This document shows, in pieces, positions 38,817 to 50,689 of a stretch of 64,000 nt of DNA. Both the position numbers and the translations under genes were made by a program. The notes beneath the pieces are model-generated. The model saw only the letters and a list, made by a program, of their open reading frames with translations. It was not told where the DNA came from and did not search any database. The DNA is from Hanleya hanleyi (Eukaryota > Mollusca > Polyplacophora > Lepidopleurida > Hanleyidae): positions 1-64,000 of the forward strand of contig JAVTVY010017366.1 of NCBI GenBank assembly GCA_036873755.1. The letters run 5' to 3'. Every line of letters starts with the position of its first letter. The first letter of the stretch is position 1.

Positions 38817-39840
38817 CAGTTAGAGGGGGGGCATATAGCGATCGCTTTGTCCGTCCGTCCGTCTGTCCGTCCGAATTTCTTGTCCGGGCAATATCTCGGT
38901 TAATATTTGATGGACAGGATCGAAACTTGCATGGAATGTGGCCAGTGGCTCGTAGTTGTGCAGCATGGAGTTTTTTCCGAGTTCCGGTATAATTTTCAAG
39001 AGTTATGGCCCTTTTTCTGAAATCTCTGTGAATGGGACTTGTCCGGGCTGGATCTTGGTTAATATTGTATGGACAAGTATGAAATTTGCATGATATGTGG
39101 TCAATGACCCACAGTTGTGCAGCGTAAAGTTTCTCCACGTTTCGCTTATATTTTCAAGAGTTATGGCCCTTTGTTCCTGAATTCTCCGTGAATTGGGACT
39201 TGTCCGGGCTGGATCTCGGTTAATATTGTAGGGACAATTATGAAATTTGCAGGATGTGTGGTCAGTGCCCTGTAGTTGTGCAGCATGAATTTTCTCCGCG
39301 TTTCGCATATATTTTCAAGAGTTATGGCCCTTTTTCTTCAAATCTTTGTGAATTGGAACTTGTCCGGGCTGAATCTCGGTGAATATTGTATGAACAATTA
39401 TGAAATTTGCAGGATATGTGATCAGTGCCCTGTAGTTGTGCAGCGTGAAGTTTCTCCGCGTTTCGCATATATTTTCATGAGTTATGGCCTTTTTTTCTTC
39501 AAATCTTTGTGAATTGGAACTTGTCCGGGCTGGATCTCGGTGAATATTGTATGAACAATTATGAAATTTGCAGGATATGTGATCAGTGCCCTGTAGTTGT
39601 GCAGCGTGAAGTTTCTCCACATTTCGCCTATATTTTCAAGAGTTATGGCCCTTTTCTCTTCAAATCTTTGTGAATTGGGATTTGTAGGGCTGGATCTCGG
39701 TTAATATTGTATGAACAAGTATGAAATACGCATGGTATGTGGTCAGTGACCCATAGGTGTGTAGCGTGAAGTTTCTCTGTTTTCGGTTATATTTTCAAGA
39801 GTTATGGCCCTTTGTTTAAACCTAAGTGAATGGGATATAT
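38817..39840. repeat. 160-bp tandem array with TCCG leader
   Basis: It starts with a G run and AGCGATCGCT, then GTCCGTCCGTCCGTCTGTCC at about 38,850 and ATATCTCGGTTAATATT. About six units of 158-161 bp follow. GTTATGGCC marks the period at 39,002, 39,160, 39,321, 39,481, 39,642 and 39,801. Each unit has TTGTCCGGGCTGGATCTCGG and GTAGTTGTGCAGCGTGAAGT. Open frames on both strands reflect the repeat, not genes. Confidence 0.9.
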
Positions 39841-42703
39841 TTATTTGTCCAAGCTGGATCTCAGTCCATAACTGATTTGAACCAGGAAAATGGCTATATT
39901 ATATGTTATTCTACATTCCAAAGCAGACAACATAGGTCCTAAAGTATGAAATTGCCCCCAAAACAGTGAATTGGGTACAAAATTCACTGATCGCTTCATA
40001 ATTTCACCACAATATACTCCCAAGGAATGTAGGTCTCATAACCAGGTCACATTTTTGGATTTGGCGAAAGCCCTGGCGACCATCTTGCATCGAAGCATCG
40101 TATTATCACTTGTTGCTTGATATTTGGAATATGTATTATGTGAGGCATGGCAAAAAAGTGACTGAAACAGAATTTTTATAATTATCCAAATTAGGCCTCC
40201 ACCAACCAATAAAGTACAGAACAATGGCGGGGCAGTGTCGGATTAAAGTGGAAGGGGGGGCATACAATTGAGCAATATCTGATTGCTTCCTTCCTGTGTT
40301 GTATTTAATATTTCTGAAATCAACTGCTCAGAAAAACAAAGTAATGTATCAAAATTTTATCTTGCTATCAGGTCAATGTAATGAAGTTGCATGCCAACAG
40401 TGTGGATGTTGGATTTTCTTGTTTAACGCATTTGTCCTCATGGCAAGACATCCATGGTGTATAATTGGATCATTGTTACATACATTTATGTACAGGTAGG
40501 ACCATTTCTGACAATTAAACTATCATTACTGTCCTACAGACAACCAGTGTGAATGTTATGCAATTATGCAGTACAATATACTGTATCGTTCTCAAGAAAG
40601 CTGACTTTATCTATTTTGTAACTCCCTCCTGTCCCTTCCGTGTAGGACACAAATGTGATCTATCTCTGCAGACTTAAATCAAACGACATTTCCTATGTTA
40701 CTCAAGGGTACGAATAGCTTGTTTCACCATTGTGCAGGTAAGGGTATGAATCTAACAGGTTTTTTTGTGTGTGCAGTTTTGTACATGTATTTATTATCAA
40801 TCATTTTGCGCTGGTTCCTAGAATCTGTTCTAATTAATTTACTTCATTAATTTTAACAAGGTGTCGTGTTTTTTGTGAATTTACAAATCCGTGTTTAGCT
40901 ATTTATTATGTCTGGATAATGTTTCAATTTCTTTAAATGTCCTTTTATTTTTTTCTCAAGGGTATTGGGTTTGATGCCTTATTGAGGGGATTTTCATGCG
41001 TACTTACTGCAAGGTTTGTTTATACAAGGTTGTAAGCCAATTGTGATGAGCGTATATATGAGTAAGGCAAGGCACGGAGTGACGATTCTAATTAGATGGA
41101 AAAGTACTGTACATGTTGAGAATATCAAGTTGATTATCAATGTACAATTCATGCTCCCTACTTATAATGTATCACACCATCTAATGCCATATGAATACTG
41201 ACATACCCCTTTTCAGATTTCTCTGTTCGTCTTCAAAAACAACTGCTCGCTGTTATTCAGCCTATCAAGTGCTATTTTTTAAATGACCAAAATCGTACTA
41301 CATGTATTGTTGTCTTCAAATGTGCTTAACATTGTGAAAGGCCATAAAAGAAGATTAATCCAGCCCTATGTAGACCTATATATTTATTGTAATTCACATA
41401 ACTAAGACCACATTTGTTGAAGGTACACATATGGTAGTTATTTATGGCAGTGTCAAACCATCTTGACATTGGGGGAAATAAAGCTCGTAAATTTGAAAGA
41501 GATGCTTAACTGGTCAGTAGAAATGGCACAGCTAACCTAAGTTCTCATTAACGCCGATGTGAAAAGAATAAATGTCCCAGGAAACAAGGTACCTTATGAT
41601 ATGTTTCTGTTCAGGAAAATATTTATCAGTGTTGTAAATCGGGAATAAATGTCTTAGCTGGGTTAAACCATGGGACCCGGACATTTATTCCCACTGGACA
41701 ATCTTTCCTTTTACATCCGGTTCTCTCAGTTTTAAATGACCGATGGTTCCCTCTACTTTATCAATGTCATTATATTTTGCCTTTGTTATCATGAGGTCTG
41801 GATTCGATTTACAATCATACACATTTTACAGTGGGCATCAAGCTATGATAAATGGATTTATTTATTGATCTGTAGAAATGAGCTCACTATAACTTGGATC
41901 ACTTTGTTGGAAGTTAGATACAGAGATCCTATCACTGACATAGCTGGTTAACACTGACTGTACAGATATTCCTTGGGCACATGGCCAGGCCTATCTTATA
42001 GGTGTTCACTGCATGCTGGTGAAATTGGTAGATGGGGTGGAAATTAGGTAACGATGCTCACGAGTACCAAGAACATTTGAAATACAAATCTCAGCATATC
42101 CTGTGATGTGGGAGCCTTTATGATGTGGGGGATATGGCAAAATATCAATTTCTTTTTTGTTTAAAGGAAAACGGGACAATTGATTTTACTTTATGCATAA
42201 CAAAATGGTTTACCTTTCTTAATCAAATATGCATAAGTTGGCTTTGTCATACCTTTAAATGTAAATGGTTCCCTTAATTGTTATGACCAGAGAAAATTTA
42301 ATGATATTTGTTTGTACATCTCCTGCCAGACTTTCTAAACTGTATATATGTTTGTCTGTGACTGTGAACATTGTGGACAGTCTTTGTGTTTTCTGATATA
42401 CAGTCCATGATGAGGAACGAATAGCCTTTAGTTGCCAGTCTTACCACTGGGCAAACTTACTGTGTTGTGTAATATACTACTGTGTGTTAAGCAGTCGTCA
42501 AGACGTCTCCCAGTGCCGACTTTGTGAAATATTATATATATATTTATATGTACATATGGGGCATGGAGTCAGTGGAATTGTGCCTTTATGGTTTGTTTAT
42601 TTTCCTATGATGAAAATTTGTCTTTCCTTCTAATACTGATGTTGTGACTAGAAATCTCTAATTTTGTACATTCTACTCCTCTAGGTTGCTGACCTTGAAC
42701 CAC
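39841..42703. other. Gene-free stretch
   Basis: AT-rich sequence with no supported exon, RNA gene or repeat. An AATAAA at 41,477 is a possible but unproven polyadenylation signal. Confidence 0.4.
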
Positions 42704-42960
42704 TCACTGATTCAACTTGAACTCAGCTGGGGCTTAGGCTTGATTTATATTTTGCATAGGCTTCATTCAGCTGAAGCTTCAGCTTCATTCATCTTGAGCC
42801 CATACATTTTTAGCTAGAGCTTAAATATGCTTGAGCTTGATTCAGCTGATCGTTATGCTTGATTCCTCTCAAGTTTCGGCTTAATTCAGCTGGAGCTATG
42901 GCTTGACTTGCCTTGAGCTTTGAGCTCGATTCAACATGACATCTGCCTTAAATTAGCTTA
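42704..42960. repeat. Degenerate AGCTTGATTCAGCTG repeat
   Basis: Irregularly spaced copies of GCTTGATTCAGCTG and GCTTCATTCAGCTGAAGC, including self-complementary AGCTGAAGCTTCAGCTT. Confidence 0.65.
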
Positions 42961-45710
42961 CCACGATGTGAAAATTGATTTCAAATCTCTGAATCTGCTG
43001 AATTAAGAGTTTTATTGTAAACTGTTGTCTCAAGTGTGCCAAACTTTGACTCAACATGCAACATATGTGTTGCCTCATAAATCGATGGTGGCCAGAAATT
43101 ATTTGTTGAATTTATTTTGCACGAAACAAGTGGGTTTTTTTCTCTTTTTTTTCTTTTTTTTTTGTTACAAAACCAGTCCTGAACTTCAGCGATCTCATAA
43201 CTCCATATCATGAAAACAAGCTCATCAACTCCTTGAATGCAAGAAGCATATCAGCCATGCATGTGCCCTGTCCAGAGAGGCCATTCCATGGAAGCATCAA
43301 TTGATAATCCAACTTCACTTCACATTCACAATGCTCTTTGGTTGATGTGCCTGATTGACACAGAATTTGTCTTTTCTAAACATCATTGTAACTTATCCAT
43401 ATCTTCTCATCCAAACTGTAAGAATTTTAACCGGACTGCTTAGAGCTAAATAAGTGTTAGTTTCAAACCTCAAACCGCCTACTTATCAGCATCAATTGGA
43501 CTCGAGTGTAGGTTTACACTCCTAATTCTTTAAAAAAAAAGAAAAAAAAAGTTGCAGTTTCAGTTAAATTATAATTTGTGCTAATTATTCAATGCATCAA
43601 CTAAGCTTTTCCCATTTTAATTTGATTAATTGTCACAAGATATCCATTTTCTGCATAGATAAATAAAAATTGAAGCTGAACTGTCTGGCTTGAGCCTTTG
43701 TTGTATTAGCTGATCTTCCATTGTCCCAGTAACAACTAATCCAGTTCTACCAGCCACATTTCTCCACACGGTACCCAGGTACACTGTAATTTAACACTAA
43801 ATTATGCATGCTAAGTTATCTTTGATGAATCTGAATAAAGCTCATTTAAATTTGACATGTTTTGTATAGAATTCCTAGAGTTGATACTGATTTTTGTGAT
43901 AAAAAGATTTAAGTGTAGTGTAATGGTAGTGTATGGAGATGCAGGGACCACTAGAGGAGAGGGCAGATAACTCCAACTTAATGTTCACTTGCTGTCAAAT
44001 ATGTTGAAGTACTGTTTGGTAGGTTTTCACAAATTCTCATATGCAAATTCAAAGTATTGCAGTACTACATTAGATTGTTGCCAGAAGAACTTTCACCCAG
44101 CCTTGGATTTGAAGGGGGTATTACTGATTATTCCCCTTGAGTACATATGCTTTATATTCCTAGTTTCAGATTTTGCTATTTCGACCTTTAAAGGCAAGGC
44201 TTTGGTGTAAGATTTCTCATTTAAAAGATAACATCCTGGACAAAAGACTGACAATATAACTTGTAGCAGATCCTTTGTCAATTATATTTTGTGAGTCTTG
44301 CATCAAATCATTGCCCCAAAGAAGCACAAACACACAAAAGATATATGCATAAAAGTGACCCATGACAATTAATTAAAATAATAATTGAACTTGTTTAGAT
44401 TATTTAAATCTTAACAGAAGTGCAATGAACACGATACAAAACCCCATGGATAATAACTTCTCGATAAAATATCCTACATTTCAGCATTTCCATTGGCTGT
44501 TTAATCTGTGAATGTTGATGATTAGACTGGACAGCGGAGTACTGAGCCAGTTATATTAGTCCTTCATATCTTGGAAAATCCCTCTTCAATTAAGTTGGGA
44601 CTTTTTCATGCCAGACTTAATGAATTTGAAAAGCAATGCCGCATGCTTAGCAATGACTTGGGTATCGATATACTAGTATATTCTTGTACCCATGCAATCT
44701 GACACAAGGGCTTTCCCAAGATGGGCGTGGGATGGAGTTTTAAAGTGACAATCGTTAAGTGGTCGAGGCTTCCGGTGATCTTAGGCAAAGTCAGGTGAGA
44801 ATTTGTAATGGGGGTCACCTTATCCGATTTATTGGGTGATACTAGCTTAATCAACGCAGCCCATCAAGTGAGTCTGATTTTGTGCTTATTTAATACAATC
44901 TGGGGAATTAAATATTGCGACTCGCTTGACTCTTGTCAGGTTTGTTATTTTCACTTGGCCATTTGGAGCTATTGCATGAATGTTGCCTGGTGTACGAGAT
45001 ATCAGAGCATATTATTTTGACTTTTCTTTTTCTTATGCAATTGTTGAATATTCCACATGCAGAAACCCATTCCCTATGTGGTCCCATCACGTGGCCTGTG
45101 AGTCAGCCATCACGCTGCCTGTGAGCCAGTGAATGTGTTTTATATAATCTATACAGATTATTACCTGTTAACTATTTTGTACAGACATGTCAATCAATCT
45201 ATCGTATCCTTTTTTTGGAGCCAGGCTCTATATTTTCATGTTCATCTATCATCATGATCGTGTGGCCCAGTCAGTATACAATACTATCTTAACCACGCTT
45301 CTCGGTCATTCACAAGAATGTACATGTATGTATGTGTAAAACTGTCCAATGGTGGTTTGCTCAGTAACTGTTGACTCGGTTAACACTCGACCCCTCGCAC
45401 CCCCCTTTGCCATGTTTCAACCAGCAACGTTTGAAGAAATTGGTACTAATGGTAGAACAAACAAACAAACAGATTATAATGCAATATTTACATATTTCAT
45501 GTCCAACAATAAAGTATGAACCTCGTGTTCATCATTGATATAAACATCTTTGTCTTTGCTTTTGTTTGTTCAAAGGTGGATCGTGGGTCATCAAACAATT
45601 ATTCATTTCAGAAGATTTGTCTTCCTTGAATGGCATTGATATCCTATCAATAATGTCATGGACAGTTGCACAGAATGGGGGAGAGGTTCTTCGAAGCACT
45701 GTTCTGGAAA
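42961..45710. other. Gene-free stretch
   Basis: Contains T-rich (43,135-43,162) and A-rich (43,532-43,549) tracts, an AGGGCAGATAACTCC motif at 43,960 and a single GCTTCCGGT at 44,768. No gene is supported. Confidence 0.4.
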
Positions 45711-46940
45711 AGGAGAGGGTACGATAAGGCGGCATTTTGGCCTATACGTGGTGCGGTTGAAATCGAAAAAAATGTCCGTATAAAACTAATTATGTTTTAA
45801 CAGGTTAGGGTCAACCCATACCTTCCCATACAAACATATTTTAACAAATATTTCATTATCATAATTTCCAGTAGTGAAATGAATCTTTTTGGCGAAAAAT
45901 ATCCGTATAATGCCGCTTCAAATCCTGAGATAGAATTCTATAATATGCAAAACATTTCCTGAAATTTCACTTTTAGCTAAAAAATGACTGCGTGGATTCT
46001 GGCAAAAAATCCATTTTTATTCCATTTTCTCGCATGGAATGCTTGCACCTGGTGACCAAACTATGCATTTAAGAATTTCATCATCAACAAAATTGTTTTG
46101 TAGAAGTTACTGAGCCAATCAATTTTTCTGCTGAATGGTGTGATTTTTAAGTCAACGAAATTTCTAAAAGTACGACATTATTTGACGCACACTTTCATGT
46201 TACTGATTAATTATTGGTAGCAAGTTCTCAAAGAAAATACACCAGGAAAGTAGCAAAACTTGAGCCTTTGAGGTTTTTTGGAAATAAATTAATTTATGGA
46301 AAACCCTGAATGTAAACTCGCCAATGTTTTTTTCAGAGATGCGCATTGATGTTAGTGTCATATTCCAACCATCAATTTATCATTAAATGTGCATTCGATC
46401 ATGGTAATATCAGATATTGATATATTTAACTGTGACAGTTGTTCCTAACTGTTTAATGTAATGACTAGAGAAAAAATATGTACACAATATGACGGTCGAA
46501 GTTATAGCTCGATTGCGTTATAATCATAGTTAGGACATGAAATTGAAATCTGTAGAATGTGCTATTTCATGAAAAAGGGTCTAAATCGAGTCGCAAAAGC
46601 ACCAAAAACACCATTTAACCATTTGAACCAAAACACCATGTGCGGTGGCATATCTCCACTGCTGGAAAACTTTCCGGTCTAAGAGGTCCTTCATGTCTAA
46701 ATGTGTGTTTAAAGGGTTCGATTTAGACCCTTTTTTCACGGAATAGCACATGCTGTGGATTTCTATTTCATTTCATAATTATAATCATAACACAATTGAG
46801 CTACAACTTTGACATATTGTGTACATATATTTCCTCTTGCCATTGCATTCAACACAATTATTTTTAGGGCATTATAATTTTTTTTCGATTTCAATTGCAC
46901 CACGTGTAGGCTGAAATGCTGGTTCATCGTACCATCTCCT
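45711..46940. mobile_element. Split inverted-repeat (foldback) element
   Basis: 45,711-45,772 and 46,880-46,940 are inverted copies at roughly 84% (outer end AGGAG(A)(G/T)GGTACGAT). Inner inverted arms lie at about 46,455-46,595 and 46,715-46,865 and include GTGCTATT(T/C)C(A/G)TGAAAAA. Between the left outer and inner arms is about 690 bp with no counterpart on the right, so a palindromic element appears to have been opened by an insertion or asymmetric deletion. No coding capacity. Confidence 0.65.
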
Positions 46941-47039
46941 CTGAATGAAGCAGGTTTAATTTTGATCAATCGAAAGATTATTTACTCCTTGTATACTACA
47001 ATGAAGATTCTTTATTAAAGTTATCAACATATGTTCTCG

Positions 47040-47700
47040 AATGCAATTTTTATCTGTAGTCAAGGTCATATACTGTTTATTATAACATGGAAAATATAGC
47101 TTGGATTTCCAAATTAATAGTATGTATACATCTGGCGAATGTCCAAAGGTGTACTGAAGATGACTGACCTTGACCTATTTTATCAAGGTCAAATTCTAGT
47201 ATTTGCTTTATTTTTTTACGGATTAAAGCTAGGATCTAAACTCGTATTACTTATGCAACTGGTGATTGACTAGAAGCCTATCCCAGTTGACTGACCTTGG
47301 CCTATTTTTTGAAGGTCATATACTGCTTATTATAATTTAACGAAGAAATATAGCTAGTCTTTCCAAACGAATAATATGTATATATCTGGCGATGGTCCAG
47401 AGGTGTACCGAAGATGACTGACCTTGACCTATTTTATCAAGGTCAAATTCTATTTAGTACAATATTTCATGAAGGATTATGTGTAAGTTGTCCACATTAT
47501 TATTATTATTTATATTATGGCTGGATCTGAAGTCTATTGTATATCACTGACCTTGACCTATTTACTAAAAGGTCAAATTCTATATGTTAAGTTTAAGATC
47601 TTCAAATTTGTGTTCCATATGCAATTAAGTTAGAATAGACCGGAAAATTGTTGAATATGACTCGCCTTGATCTACATTTTCAAGATCAAATTACTTGATT
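47040..47700. repeat. ~125-bp repeat with paired TGACCTTGA / TCAAGGTCA
   Basis: Five diverged units (about 47,165, 47,290, 47,415, 47,545, 47,665), each with TGACCTTGACCTATTTTATC then AAGGTCAAATTCTA. The two half-sites are inverted and can form a 9-bp-stem hairpin. A partial TCAAGGTCATATACTG copy begins the array. Confidence 0.8.
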
Positions 47701-48930
47701 TGATTATGAGCTATATGGAAGAGTTTATCTTGAGCTAAGAATTTGGTCATGCTCTACCAGAACCTCGGTGCAAAATATTTCCCATCACTTAAGGCCTTGG
47801 CAAAAGCTGACATGGCCCAACTTCCGATGTATTTTCTCATATGAGAGAACTACATTCAACCCTACTAGATCACATTTTTGTTAACCTTATGCAACGCATG
47901 ATTGCTAGGTGTAGACAATAACTGATTGCCGAGGGGTATTGGAGCCCAATGGACTATTTTTACTTTCTGAAATGCCATATGTTGTGCTCGATTGCATGGG
48001 ATAAATTTTTACACACGGAACATTTTCACCTTTGAAACAATGTTCTTTTCTCATGGCAAAACCACACCCCCTGCATGTCCCGCTAAAACGACTGCTGTTG
48101 AAAACATCTCCCTGATTGGTCGTTGGTCAGAGTTCAAAGGTTATATCCGGAGGGAGCAATTAGGACGAAGCTCTGAAATTTCGAAAAATGGTTACGTTCA
48201 GCGCGCAGATGGGGGCGCAGTCTGAATTTTGGAGAAAATGGCTGATTTGATTTCACTCCGTGATTTCATATCTCATTTCCATGAAATCACTAAACATCAG
48301 ATTTGAACTTAATTCACAGTTCAAAAAAGCTGCAACTGTGTGAAATATTTACATGTGGTTACTGACATTATTCAGAACTGTGAACACTTTTGGGTCTTTG
48401 AGAGTGATCTGTACCATGGGTTTCCATTTGAATAAAATAAAGATATTAATAATATCAGTCTCTCAAATATTAGTGTTATCAAAAAGTATCCTATTAGATA
48501 AGAAAACTTGTTGAATTTAGATTTTACAATCAGTCCAAATCCATGATTTTATAGTAAAATTGGACAAAATGGGAAAAATATTTTCAGAAGAATCAGTTCC
48601 AACATAATGTCAGCAACAAAAAATGTCCGTTAAAGAATACTTTATATTATCCTCTTCATTATTATCAATTATTTAAATATAATATATACATAATTTCTGT
48701 TTCTGATAGTATATTTCCTCATTGTCTCATCAAAATGGGTGGAGTTATCTGCCCTTGATAATTTAATTGAACACCGGGGGTGCCACAATCATCTTAAAAC
48801 AAGAAAAAATAGCTGAACAAAAGTGCAAAAATCAGGTGGATTTGTTCATGTTAAACTATGGAGGTTTGAAGAAACGTATTGCATGAGGTGAGGAGTGCAG
48901 CTAGTGATGAGTGCAGCTGGCAAGTAAGTT
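47701..48930. other. Gene-free stretch
   Basis: No exon or RNA gene is supported. A GAGTTATCTGCCCT motif lies at about 48,742. Confidence 0.4.
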
Positions 48931-49018
48931 AATCTTATAGGATCCTATTAAAAAAATCTTACAGGATTTTGGGCCAAAATCTTATAGGATCCTATAAGAT
49001 AAAATCTTATAGGATCCT
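48931..49018. repeat. Palindromic AATCTTATAGGATCC repeats
   Basis: Four copies of (A)ATCTTA(T/C)AGGAT in about 90 bp. 48,979-49,000 is a perfect 22-bp palindrome centred on GGATCC. Confidence 0.9.
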
Positions 49019-50689
49019 GTCAGATTTTTTTGTAAGGGAAATAATGTGCATATAAGGTGCAGACTTCAAGTAGAACAATTTCCCGGGCATGCGCCGTATT
49101 TCCAGATTTAGGGCGCATGGTGAAATTAGGACGCAGCAGGGTGGAGGAGATGGACAAAGGCGCAGATGAGGCATGCGCCGTAAGGTTGCCTGCTCTCTTT
49201 CTGTGAGGGACAAATAAGGCACGTAGCATATGTATACGGTGTATAGAGAAAAATCTCAAATCAAAACTCTTATTTTGATGCTGTCTATTAGGTATTTTCA
49301 GTTAGAAGATAAGGTTGGGTGGTCGAATGCAATTGAGACATCCTTAAGCTTTCCAACTGGTGTAATATGCAAGAAACCAATGAAGTCTCCATCACCTATC
49401 TGACTTTGCAAGGTAATTCAAGTCGATTCAAGTTTGAGCAGATTCCTTACGTTGAAATAAAATATGCTGCGGATTGACACGCCAACAAAACAATCATTTT
49501 GAAAAACTGGTAAATTATGGTCAATGATTGCACTAGGTGCATGATTTGATTTTGTTGAGAAAATACTCAGCTCATCTTGTAAATAGTTAATGCAAATCAT
49601 GACAGGTAGAAGTTGAATCGGTGCATTATTGATCATAGCCTGTAGCTTCACAGTGAATTGTCATTCATTTTATAAATCGTTCCATATTTACTGACATTTA
49701 TATAGATTCTTCCTTATTGTGTTAGATGTGTTTTACAGTAAGAGTCTGGTTCAAAATACGTCTAGCCATCATCTATGAAACCTTCAGTGAATTGTTTGGC
49801 GATTTTGTTCTTCACTATTCTTCAATAGCGTGGAATTCTGAAACATCTCTAATTTCCAAAGCATGGTTAAACTAGGCAAATACACCAGCTTCTCATTCGT
49901 ACAGAATAATGAATAACGATGCGTAGAATTTTCGAGGTCTGTTGTGAAATGCAAGAGAACAAGTGCTGGTACAAAAATATCACTCCTGATCACTAAGCCT
50001 ATTCAACTGGGATATCACCAGGAGGAAAAATTGTACTCAACATCAATGTATAATGTTAGGCTTGTTAAGATTGAATCATTCTGTACATTTTGGCATCACC
50101 TATCATTGTTGCATTGTTCGCCATTTTCTTTTGGTTGGTTGCAATCATCCATTATTTTTCAGTCAAAATGGAGCTTGTGAGGCAGGCCATCCAGCTTAAT
50201 TCTGGGGAATGCGATCAGACTGAAATAACTATTTCACTTGAGGCAGTCCACAGAGAAATTGCATCTCACCTACAATTAACCCTTCACCGGAAAATGAAAT
50301 TAAACTTCCGTCAGTAAAGCGGAAAGGATGGCTATTTCCCTGAGGCAGACCTCCCCAATCTAATAACCTGTTAATATAGTTTGTGTGTCTTTAAATATAT
50401 CTTGTCAGGCAACGAAATCATCCTTTGATATCGACAGAATCATGGACCGTTCCCGCTCTGTGTCTGGGTTGTCTCTTATCTTTATATCATGATTATAGTT
50501 TTTAATGACAAACTTGATTTTCTTGGCTTAAATGCCACAATGGAGCAAATATAACAATGCATGATACAAAATGGATGCATCTTATTTGTCCATCCTGGGA
50601 ATCCATTCCCAAATTTGGCAACCCGGCAGAGCCATTGACCCACTCATGAGAGATCGTCCTCGCAGGAATCCATTCCCTGCCCACCTTTG
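49019..50689. other. Gene-free stretch with one weak exon-like frame
   Basis: No recognised gene. At 50,160 TTTTTCAG precedes an open stretch, MELVRQAIQLNSGECDQTEI and on to a stop at 50,317, of about 50 residues with amphipathic character. I cannot assign it. Confidence 0.3.

Noticed and set aside
38812..39620. Overlapping minus-strand frames of about 100 codons
   Set aside because: They repeat with the 160-bp array and have no protein-like features beyond that period.
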